A stretch of DNA of 64,000 bases. Source: Mesaphorura yosii (Eukaryota; Arthropoda; Collembola; Poduromorpha; Tullbergiidae). Shown here one piece after another: positions 37,175-45,349 of the stretch (the stretch's first letter is position 1; every line of letters begins with the position of its first letter). The position numbers were made by a program, and so were the translations under genes. The stretch covers positions 369,029-433,028 of the forward strand of contig WIXG01000021.1 in NCBI GenBank assembly GCA_009869945.1, in the 5' to 3' direction. The notes beneath the pieces were generated by a model, which saw only the letters and a list, made by a program, of their open reading frames with translations, did no database searches and was not told the DNA's origin.

Positions 37175-37737
37175 ATTTATTCATTAAATCCTTGAATGAC
37201 ACTGACAAGTCACTCCAATGCATCGTTTCCTGATTCGTAATCAGAAATTCGCTGAAATTCTGTAGTCAGCATGCGAAAATACGAATTGTAGCCTGAGAGC
37301 CGGCATATGTCAAGCATCACCTTGCCGTGCCTCACCAGCGCCGTGCCGCGCCCAGACCAAGTCGAGTCAGCATTGCCGCAAAAACACAAGTACAAACAGC
37401 TCGGGTTCTTATCTGAGGTCGTGCTGATAATGAATGACAGACTGGGTTGCGAAATTCCTAATTACCACAGCCACTCACTCATCTATTTATCAAGCTCAAA
37501 GCTGAACACCGAAGTCATAACTATATGATTTTACTCATAATAAGCTGCCCTTTTCTTCTACCACCTGGCATTAGCATTCATCATTAGCTCACGTTGCTGG
37601 TTGCTGCGTTCAGGCGTTATTGTGTTTTTCTGTACGGGTGCCGGTTCACTTTAAATCCATCACCCAAGGCCTGATTACCTTCCCAACTGGCCGTTCTAAG
37701 AGTTCTAACTTCTAAATTCTATTTCTGTTCGTTAAAA

Positions 37738-38991
37738 ATGGAACTGTTACGATCACCGTTCATATTCTTGGCCGTGCTGGCCATTTCCTGCCATTTCGTT
37801 CACCTTCGTGCCAGTGACGACGAGTCCTGGGACCTCTGGGACGACGAAGACGAACAGCAGCAGCATGACCACAGCCACGACGATCACCAACACCAGCATG
37901 CAGGGCAAGGGCACACGCATGAGGACCAACCCAAAACCAGGAGCCAAGAGAGCCTGAACTCAGTACCGCACCCACCTGCAGCCGCAGGCGTCATGCCTCC
38001 GTCGTCGGAAGCCCAGCAAGCTCCTCCTCCCATCTCCGCAGCGCAGCAGTCTGGCGGCAACTTTGCGTCCTACAACGAAAGCTGCGTGCAGCCGCACCAA
38101 AACACCGGAAAGCAGTGCTTGACGTCACGTGGCCTCGTCTGTATGGGCGGACTCTGCAAATGCGGGCCGAACCCATCCAGTCCCAACATTCCCCTGACGT
38201 ACGTCGACGACCAAAACCATCAGATGTGCGAGCCCATCGCGTCGGAGCGGAATCGCTTCGCCTGCACGTGGAGTCAGCAGTGTAGGGCAGGCAAGTACGG
38301 CTACTTCTCGCGGTGCGTCAACAACCGCTGCACCTGCTTCGACACTGACAACCGGGGTCGCCCGACGATGGAGCACGAGAACGTGTGCTACCTCGTCAGG
38401 TCCGTCGGCGACTCCTGCGAAGAGGACGTGCAGTGCAACGTGACGATCCCCGGTGAGGCGATCTGCTTCGGCTCGCGCGCCGCCGTGGGCACCTGCCAGT
38501 GTAGGGGGGGGTACTTTGAGTACGAGTGGCCGCAGGGCTCCGGCAAGGCACGGGAGTGCCTCGCAGTCAAGTCCATCGACGAAGCGTGCATCGCGGACGC
38601 TCAATGCACCCACAACGACGGGCTGGGCCCACTCTCAAATTGCCAGGGCAACCGCTGCGTGTGCTACGACACGGAGAACCAGTTTATGAAGGCGAATGTG
38701 AGTTACTACGTCCCGAGACCGAATCCCAGCGGGGCCAAGGGCAAATGCTACTTCCTGAAGGGCGCCAACGAGTCCTGCTCGACCAATGAAGAATGCATTC
38801 TGGGCTATCATCCGTTGGCGGTGTGTCTGCCACATCCGAGCTACAACGGAGGACACGTCTGTCAGTGCTCACAGAACGAACAGAAATGCAATTCGGGCTC
38901 GGGGCTCTTCGGGTCGTTCGTGCTTACTGCCACTGCCACGGCCTTGCCCATGTTAATTGGGTTGCTTAGCGTGGTCAAGCATATTTCGTAG
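37738..38991 (+). CDS. Secreted EB-module protein with His/Asp-rich N-terminus, array member 2
   Basis: A single-exon 417-residue protein. A signal peptide (about 1-24) is followed by a strongly acidic and His-rich stretch at about 27-62, with alternating D, H and Q (DHSHDDHQHQH), and then a Pro/Ser/Gln-rich spacer. The rest has the EB cysteine layout in four repeats plus an N-terminal block, with CKC, CTC, CQC and CVC pairs and the terminal HPSYNGGHVCQC. A hydrophobic tail (FVLTATATALPMLIGLL) after a Ser-Gly-rich site suggests a GPI anchor. The His/Asp block could bind divalent metal; that is inference from composition. An eight-G run at 38504-38511 lies inside the frame, which continues intact. 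AATAAA at 39091 fits the 3' end. Confidence 0.85.
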   Translation: MELLRSPFIFLAVLAISCHFVHLRASDDESWDLWDDEDEQQQHDHSHDDHQHQHAGQGHTHEDQPKTRSQESLNSVPHPPAAAGVMPPSSEAQQAPPPISAAQQSGGNFASYNESCVQPHQNTGKQCLTSRGLVCMGGLCKCGPNPSSPNIPLTYVDDQNHQMCEPIASERNRFACTWSQQCRAGKYGYFSRCVNNRCTCFDTDNRGRPTMEHENVCYLVRSVGDSCEEDVQCNVTIPGEAICFGSRAAVGTCQCRGGYFEYEWPQGSGKARECLAVKSIDEACIADAQCTHNDGLGPLSNCQGNRCVCYDTENQFMKANVSYYVPRPNPSGAKGKCYFLKGANESCSTNEECILGYHPLAVCLPHPSYNGGHVCQCSQNEQKCNSGSGLFGSFVLTATATALPMLIGLLSVVKHIS

Positions 38992-39090
38992 ACTCTGGCT
39001 CAGATTGTACAATTGCTTATTCAAGTTATTTGATTTTTAGTGGTATATTTGTTATGAAACGGCGCGGCGATTCATGATGGACAGAAAGCG

Positions 39091-39096
39091 AATAAA
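39091..39096 (+). terminator. Poly(A) signal, array member 2
   Basis: AATAAA 100 bp after the stop codon of the gene at 37738-38991. Confidence 0.6.
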
Positions 39097-39291
39097 ATCT
39101 GTAAAATGAGTGTGGATGTGAATTATTTTTTTTATCTTCATTGCATTCCATTGCTTGTAATTAGTAATTTGTAATTGGTTTGGTATTTTGTTGACCTTAT
39201 CATCACGCAGCAGATCCTCTCTTCATCTTTCTCGTTGGCCTTCAATTCATACCGGCCAACGTTTTGTGTTAATTTTCACCAGTTAATTACA

Positions 39292-40149
39292 ATGGCTGGC
39301 CTTGGTCGCTCCCCGATTTTCACAGTCTTCGCCGTATTGGCAGTTTATCAGTGGACAACTGTGACCGTGACAGCAATCGAAGTCGAAGACAACCATGCCC
39401 ATGCCCCGAGCTTCCAGAGTCCACATTCGGAGCATTCGAAACCGAAATCGGAACTGCTTTCCAATTCCAAATTCAACGAAACCTGCGAGCTCATCATCAA
39501 CACGGCGGTGTACGGCTCCTGCCTCGCCTCCAGAAACCTATACTGTGATAAGAACCACATTTGTAAGTGCAAGCAGAGTGAAGATCACAGTCACAGCCAA
39601 TTCGTCTACGTACACAACCAACGGCGACACCACGAAGACGAAGATGAGGACGAGCGGGCGCTAGGCTGCGAGCCGGTCCCAATCGCCAGCGCCTCGAATG
39701 GGTTCCAGTGTGACTGGGACGAGCAATGCACCGCTAGCAGCTTCGGTCAACTGTCAATTTGCGGTGCAGAGAAGAAATGCGAGTGCTCCAGCGGAGCTGG
39801 TCTACACCTGCGCCTGGACGAAGGGGAAGGGAATGAAGGAAGATGCTTCCGGGTCAAGTATTTAGGCGAGTCCTGCGTGCTGGATGAGGAATGTGTCCTG
39901 GGGCACGCGGAGTCGACCTGCGTAAAGCATGAGAGCTACAAGGGCAAAAAAGTTTGCGCCATTGGGAATCTACTTCCGTCAATCGGAAATCGAAATAATA
40001 TTGGGTCGGAGGAGTTCGAGCTGGTCAGTTTGTCGAGCGTCGCGTCGAAGAATTCCGACTTGTCAAGATTCGTACGCAGGAATTTCAGTTTTGTTTTACC
40101 GCCATTTACATTTTGTGTATTTTGTCATACTAACATATTTAATTTCTAA
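39292..40149 (+). CDS. Secreted EB-like protein with atypical C-terminus, array member 3
   Basis: A single-exon 285-residue protein starting at the ATG in CAATGGCTGG; upstream codons in frame have no ATG and read as 5' UTR. A signal peptide (about 1-28) is followed by a His/Ser/Glu-rich spacer. The first cysteine block is split by an acidic HHEDEDEDE insert, then come a short CEC block and a single terminal block. It aligns with members 1, 2 and 7 as far as HESYKGKKVC, but the next CxC cysteine and the usual GPI tail are replaced by about 65 unrelated residues ending in an aromatic, hydrophobic stretch. It has fewer repeats than its neighbours. Either this is a diverged member or its 3' end has been altered. 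Secretion is likely and membrane anchoring is unclear. Confidence 0.75.
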   Translation: MAGLGRSPIFTVFAVLAVYQWTTVTVTAIEVEDNHAHAPSFQSPHSEHSKPKSELLSNSKFNETCELIINTAVYGSCLASRNLYCDKNHICKCKQSEDHSHSQFVYVHNQRRHHEDEDEDERALGCEPVPIASASNGFQCDWDEQCTASSFGQLSICGAEKKCECSSGAGLHLRLDEGEGNEGRCFRVKYLGESCVLDEECVLGHAESTCVKHESYKGKKVCAIGNLLPSIGNRNNIGSEEFELVSLSSVASKNSDLSRFVRRNFSFVLPPFTFCVFCHTNIFNF

Positions 40150-40747
40150 ATAGATGCCTTAAGGGTTGTTTCTGCGTCTTGTTGAAATTAGCTCACGCTG
40201 CCGTTGACATATTCGGGATTGAGTCATCTTGTGCATATAGATTAATAGGTGACGGTTAATTCACAGCTCAATTGCTGGCAAACAAAATACAGTTTGCTTA
40301 AATGTGACAAATTGCAGTTACAGCTTAACGCCCCAGCCCCTGCAGTACTTTTATGTACAAATTGCTAATGCATTAAGTATTAGGTTGTTTAAATAGTTAC
40401 ACATGCGTACAAATCAAATAGAGCAAAGCGTGTGAAGTGAGTAATGGAATGACAAATGTCTGAACTAATTTACAACACCAACGCCCGTACTCGTACCTTA
40501 CCTGTACCTGGATAGCAAACAAGCTCAAAGTGCGTGGAACTTCGTGTTTGTGTGTCATCGTCTCGTTTTCATTCGAAACGAGGACGCGTTATCTCACTTT
40601 TGCTTTTTGCAAGTTCCAATTCCAATTCCCTGCCGCCTTTATTGTGCTCTGACTAAAGACAGGCACTGATTATGATTATGCACAATCATACCGTGCCCGT
40701 TAATTGTTTATTATCACTGTTCGTATTAGCGAATCATCATGTATAAG

Positions 40748-40788
40748 CATAAATTACGATGAGCGATGCCCCTTCGCATTCATTCACC
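40748..40788 (+). promoter_or_regulatory. Core promoter of array member 4 (TATA-like plus initiator-like)
   Basis: CATAAAT at 40748-40754 and TTCATTCACC at 40779-40788, start to start 31 bp, about 120 bp before the ATG. The same two elements with the same spacing precede member 5, and the bases between them are partly conserved. The 31-bp spacing is the usual TATA-to-start-site distance. Confidence 0.6.
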
Positions 40789-40865
40789 GCTGCCGTAAAC
40801 AAACGTCACGTGCGAAATCCGTAACTTTTGCTTTAGCTTTGTATTGTGCGTGCGTGCGTGCAAAA

Positions 40866-41684
40866 ATGGCCACCACCAAATTGTTCATCATCACGGCTTG
40901 CCTGAGTCTCTTCGGCGACGCCGTCGTCGGCCAAGCCGCCTGGAATCAGAACCCGACGTACGAGCCAGGCAAGTTCGGTGACGTCTGCGACGACACGCGG
41001 CCCTGCAACCAGGCGAGGAACCTCGTCTGCAATCGAATCCAGCCTTATGGGACGGGACGGTGCGACTGCAAAGTACAAATGTACAGCAACATGCCGTGGG
41101 TCTACAACCCGACGCTCCAAATGTGCCAGGACCCCAACCTGCCTAATTTGAACCCACATCATCATTACAACAACAACTACAACCCAAATCAGTCACAACA
41201 GCAACCGCAGCCACCGAATCCTTTTGGAAGCAACGGTGGCAACGGAGGAGGATCCTGGAACGGTAACGGCGCAGGCGGTGGCGCTGCAGGTGGCGGAGAC
41301 GTTTCTGGAGTCGGCACTTCGTGCCCCGACGACAGAATTTGCATCCTTAACCTTGGCTCCTTGTCCCGATGCGTTTACAATCGCTGCCAGTGCTTCGACA
41401 CCGAAAGCCAGGGCAAGGGGCAAGTGAAGGATTACGAAGGACGCTGCTGGAAGGTGGCTCGCGAAGGAGAAGCCTGCACAGATGATCAGCAGTGCATTCT
41501 AGGCGGTACTGATTTGAAATGTGTGCAGGACTCGGATAATTCCTACCTGAAGCACTGCAAATGCGAAGGGCGGGGCTGCCGAAACGAAGCAGCCGGGTTG
41601 GTCACGGGCACGATTCTGCTCACATCAATCACGACGACGTTGGGCCTGATTGCTGTGGCGGCGCCAATGAGGCTTCTGTGGTAG
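40866..41684 (+). CDS. Secreted cysteine-rich protein with HHHY motif and Gly/Asn-rich linker, array member 4
   Basis: A single-exon 272-residue protein beginning MATTKLF; codons upstream in frame contain no usable ATG near the promoter. Signal peptide is about 1-22. An N-terminal cysteine block (GDVCDDTRPC, CNR, CDCK) is followed by a low-complexity linker: PHHHYNNNYNPNQ, a Gln/Pro run and a Gly/Asn/Ala-rich run. A second cysteine region (CPDDRIC, RCQCFDTES, CKCEGRGC) has the EB-like layout. The C-terminal 30 residues are hydrophobic after a Gly-Cys-Arg-Asn site, consistent with GPI anchoring. It is most like member 5 (shared FDTESQG, YLKHCKC, GRGCRN) and shares its core promoter with it, so the two are a recent tandem pair. 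Confidence 0.87.
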   Translation: MATTKLFIITACLSLFGDAVVGQAAWNQNPTYEPGKFGDVCDDTRPCNQARNLVCNRIQPYGTGRCDCKVQMYSNMPWVYNPTLQMCQDPNLPNLNPHHHYNNNYNPNQSQQQPQPPNPFGSNGGNGGGSWNGNGAGGGAAGGGDVSGVGTSCPDDRICILNLGSLSRCVYNRCQCFDTESQGKGQVKDYEGRCWKVAREGEACTDDQQCILGGTDLKCVQDSDNSYLKHCKCEGRGCRNEAAGLVTGTILLTSITTTLGLIAVAAPMRLLW

Positions 41685-42483
41685 TATTGTAAATTGCGAA
41701 CTGTTGTGGAATTCAGTGACCTTCGATTTACTCCAATTTCCATGTCTAATTAATAATACTTTTAATACTTGTAAGCAGTCAGGTTTTGGACTTTCTTACA
41801 TAATTCTACTGCCATTTGACTTGCATTGTAAATTAGTTGTGTTAATTATTAAAAACACTGACATTTTACACTTAAATGATGAAGTAAGAAACCTGATTAC
41901 GATACCCGCCATATCACCTGCTTTTTGGAGCATGCTTTTACTGATTTTTGAGAAAATGTTTATGGCGCCTGCTTCTATTGAAAAGGCTGAAACGAAGTAC
42001 TCCTGACCTCGCTCCAGAAATGCTCCAGTTTCGCAGCACACAACCCCAAGCACGGAGCGCAGTGATAAGGGCGCTTCTTATCAGCAGGGCTGACAGAGAC
42101 AGAAAGAACTTTATTATTGGCCAAATAGGCTATCGCTCCGCTGGTCTGCTGCATGAAAGCCCAAAATTCTATCCAATTTTCAATTCGGTCAATTTTTCGC
42201 GTTTCTAACCAAGATGAGTCAAAATTTACCGATTGCGATTTTTTAAAAGTTTAGTACCAATCGAGACTGGGCTTTGGCCTCATATTTGCCATCGTCGTCG
42301 TCATCAATTTCATTCGAAGCGAGGCGAGGCCCGAATCGTCGGATGCGCCAAGCGTAAAGCGTTATCTCAAATTCATTTGATACGCCCATCACCAGTTTTG
42401 TGAGTTGCTTTTGCTTTTCTTATCTCTATTCGTAAATCACCACATCAGTCTTACTCGTACTTTAACTCGCACTCATGCACCAG

Positions 42484-42524
42484 CATAAATTAACGTGATC
42501 GATCCGCGTTTACCTTCATTCACC
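42484..42524 (+). promoter_or_regulatory. Core promoter of array member 5 (TATA-like plus initiator-like)
   Basis: CATAAAT at 42484-42490 and TTCATTCACC at 42515-42524, again 31 bp apart and about 115 bp before the ATG. It is homologous to the element before member 4. Confidence 0.6.
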
Positions 42525-42597
42525 AAAAACACGTACACTAAAGTCGGAGCTGCTTGTCGCACTTTTGCTTTTGCTCTTTCATTCTGCACAGTGAAAA

Positions 42598-43413
42598 ATG
42601 GTGCTTGTCAAATTGTTCATCCTCTCCTTCGCGGCGACTGCCTCCTGCGTCGCGGGGCAGCTGTGGGTGCCCGAACGGGGCAAATTCGGAGACATTTGCG
42701 ACAGCAACCGACCCTGCAACACGGACAAGAATCTTGTCTGCACTCTGGCTGGTCAGTCGTTCGGGGGCAGCAACGGACGCTGCGAATGCAAGACAACACC
42801 GTACAACAACGCGCCATGGATTTACATCCAGGCGCTCGACAGCTGTCAGGATCCCAGCACACCGAATCTGCACCCACATCATCACTACAACCCGAATCAG
42901 CCACAGCCACAGCCTCAGCCGCCTTTCGGGGGCGGTGGCGGCAGTGGAGGACATAACGGAGGTGGCTTCGGAGGTGGCGGCGGTAGCGGAGGCAACAATG
43001 GAGGCGGCTTCGGAGGAAATAACGGGGGAGGCTTCGGAGGCACGTCTGGCGTTGGAACAATCTGCCAGGACAACCGGATCTGCATCGGACTCCTCGGATC
43101 GCTGTCCCGCTGCAATTACAATCGCTGCCAGTGCTACGACACCGAAAGCCAGGGACGGGCCACTGTTGGGGAGTACAACGGAAAATGCTGGAAGGTGTTT
43201 CGGGAAGGAGAAGCCTGCACTGACGACCCGCAATGCATTCTCGGAGGCAGCAACCTGCGCTGCGTCGCGGACTCGAGCAATTCCTACCTGAAGCACTGCA
43301 AGTGCCAAGGACGGGGCTGCCGAAACGGAGCAGCCGGTTCGGTCACCGGCACGATGCTCACTTCGATCACGTTGGGCCTGATTGCTGTGGTGGCGAACAA
43401 AATCATGCTTTAA
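42598..43413 (+). CDS. Secreted cysteine-rich protein with HHHYNPNQ motif and Gly-rich repeats, array member 5
   Basis: A single-exon 271-residue protein. The signal peptide is about 1-20 (LFILSFAATASCVAG). An N-terminal cysteine block (GDICDSNRPC) and CECK are followed by PHHHYNPNQ, a Pro/Gln stretch (PQPQPQPP) and about 45 residues of Gly-rich repeats of the type NGGGFGG. The second cysteine region parallels member 4 (RCQCYDTES, CKCQGRGCRN). It ends in a hydrophobic tail that fits a GPI signal. The Gly-rich repeats are encoded by near-repeats at the DNA level (GGAGGCTTCGGAGG type), so length variation between alleles is likely. The opposite strand carries a long open frame that I treat as a composition effect. 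Confidence 0.87.
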   Translation: MVLVKLFILSFAATASCVAGQLWVPERGKFGDICDSNRPCNTDKNLVCTLAGQSFGGSNGRCECKTTPYNNAPWIYIQALDSCQDPSTPNLHPHHHYNPNQPQPQPQPPFGGGGGSGGHNGGGFGGGGGSGGNNGGGFGGNNGGGFGGTSGVGTICQDNRICIGLLGSLSRCNYNRCQCYDTESQGRATVGEYNGKCWKVFREGEACTDDPQCILGGSNLRCVADSSNSYLKHCKCQGRGCRNGAAGSVTGTMLTSITLGLIAVVANKIML

Positions 43414-43894
43414 TTAATGCATTTTTGACAATCATTTTTCGAAATTTTCATGTCCAATTCTTAAACTTTGTTTATAAATAGATGATTGTAACGATTAATT
43501 TCAAATCTGCCGCCACCTGCAACCTGATATCTGCCAGAGTTCGCCATTTTCACGAATCACGACGAGCATGACGCACTTTCGCATTAGTCATCAGTTCTCG
43601 AGTCTCCGCCGCCGCGCCGTATTCGTATTTGTTCTCGCCCTAGCCGGATATCCTTATCTCTGCTCTGACGGCTCTGAGCACTGCTTTTGGTTGTAATTTC
43701 GTTCTCTTATCTATGCTGCTCTCTGGCTCCCAATCCGGCCACGATCTAAATTTATTGATTCACTTTCACCCGTCCAGGTCCGTCCGAAAAGCAGCGCGGT
43801 TGGTTTGATTTGATTCGCTGCAGTTTTGAGCTCATTTGGCAAGGAAGGTCGTTCGCAGCACCGGGCCGGTAAAATTAAATCGAAAAAAGTCAAA

Positions 43895-44704
43895 ATGGGT
43901 CAATCACGTAAAGTTGTTCTGGGGGTAGTTTTTGTTGTGATTACTTTCGTCTCCGCAGTCGAATTCACTGCAAAATACGGCGACGTCTGTGACAACTCGA
44001 CTCCGTGTACCGAAGACGCCAATTTAATGTGTATTCCGCCTGGGGCCGGGAGGTGTCAGTGCAAAGTGATCAACAGCGTGCAGTGGGTGCACGACCCAGT
44101 CACAGGGACCTGTGTCGAAGACCCGACCGCGTACGTGCCGAAGCCACCGCCAAATCCATTCGCACCAGGAGCAGGAGAACCCGGTCCAGGCCCACACCAC
44201 CACTACAATCCGAATCAGCCGCCACTCGGCGGCAGAGGACGCAGTTTCGGCGATGAAATTCAACCCCCGACGTACAGAGGCTGCGCTCAAGACCGTGACT
44301 GCCTGCCCGCCCTCGGAGAGCTCTCAAAGTGTGACCTATCAAAATCCCCGGCCATGTGCATCTGCTACGACACGGTGACGCAAGGCGAGGAACCCGTCGG
44401 TGAGTACCGAGGCAAGTGCTGGGTGAAGGTTGCGGAAGGCGAGTACTGCTCCAGCCACGCCCAGTGCGAACTAACAGAAAACGTCCTCAAATGCCTTGCC
44501 GAAGCGCCAGGGTCCTACATGAAAAGGTGCATCTGTCAGGGCGAGAGCTGCTCGAGAAGGGGAAACCAGAATCGGAAACAAGAAATCAGCGGCTCCCTGC
44601 CACTGGCGCCCTGCAAGACGATGACAGTTGCATTGGTCACAGTTACAGGTGCAGGCATGTTGAGTCTTACAACAATCATTTTGGCAAAATTGTACGCTTC
44701 ATAA
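43895..44704 (+). CDS. Secreted cysteine-rich protein with HHHYNPNQ motif, array member 6
   Basis: A single-exon 269-residue protein; I take the first ATG (MGQSRKVV) because upstream in-frame codons lack an ATG. The signal peptide is about 1-22 (VVLGVVFVVITFVSA). The N-terminal cysteine block (GDVCDNSTPC) is followed by a Pro-rich linker with GPHHHYNPNQPP but no Gly-repeat expansion. The second block is EB-like (CAQDRDC, MCICYDT, RCICQGESC). A basic QNRKQE stretch precedes a long hydrophobic tail (VALVTVTGAGMLSLTTIIL), consistent with a GPI signal or a transmembrane end. It is the most diverged of the HHHY trio. AATAAA at 44719 lies just after the stop. Confidence 0.85.
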   Translation: MGQSRKVVLGVVFVVITFVSAVEFTAKYGDVCDNSTPCTEDANLMCIPPGAGRCQCKVINSVQWVHDPVTGTCVEDPTAYVPKPPPNPFAPGAGEPGPGPHHHYNPNQPPLGGRGRSFGDEIQPPTYRGCAQDRDCLPALGELSKCDLSKSPAMCICYDTVTQGEEPVGEYRGKCWVKVAEGEYCSSHAQCELTENVLKCLAEAPGSYMKRCICQGESCSRRGNQNRKQEISGSLPLAPCKTMTVALVTVTGAGMLSLTTIILAKLYAS

Positions 44705-44718
44705 TTGATTGCTGTGTA

Positions 44719-44724
44719 AATAAA
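44719..44724 (+). terminator. Poly(A) signal, array member 6
   Basis: AATAAA begins 15 bp after the TAA stop codon. Confidence 0.6.
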
Positions 44725-45349
44725 TTCTGTTGAGTCAATAGCAGGATTGCTGCTCGCATGATTCAGGGCCGGATTCGCTGATTCGCAGAAACTAGGCCAG
44801 AGACAGCTAACGCAAATTGCCGGCGCCATGCATCATCATATTACCGGTCCTCAGCCTATCAGCAAGCACCTCTGTCTTTGCCTTTGCCATACAAATGGAT
44901 ACCGCTTTGAGGTTTCACTATTTGCACGTTGCTGTTGACTCGTCGTTCATTCGGTCAATTCGTTATCGCAATTTGCGAAGCAAAAAGGTTGGCATTGCCA
45001 AATACGAATTTCCGCTTATAACACAGCAAAACATTGAACTACTTATCTTATCAACACTCTACTCAGCTCAGGGTAGCATAAGTATGTGTGAAATTATTAC
45101 ATGCACGCTGGTGAATTTCGAAGCCCATTGAAGGCTACAATTCAAATTCATTGATTTCTCATAGCATAGCGCAATTCTAAAGAGCCAATCATGCATCAAA
45201 CCGGTGCGGTGCGGTCTGAAGTATTTTGATCACTTTTGGTCATAAACGCAACTTGTGAACTGTACTTAATTGCAACCTATATTAACCTATAGTATTCGCT
45301 GGTTTTCTACCCCGAAAAGCGAAAAGTCTCAACGGGTCAAAGATTTAAT

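Noticed and set aside
42538-43308. 256-codon minus-strand open frame, plus a 245-codon plus-strand frame at 42554-43291
   Set aside because: Both overlap EB member 5 in other frames and encode low-complexity sequence with no family features.
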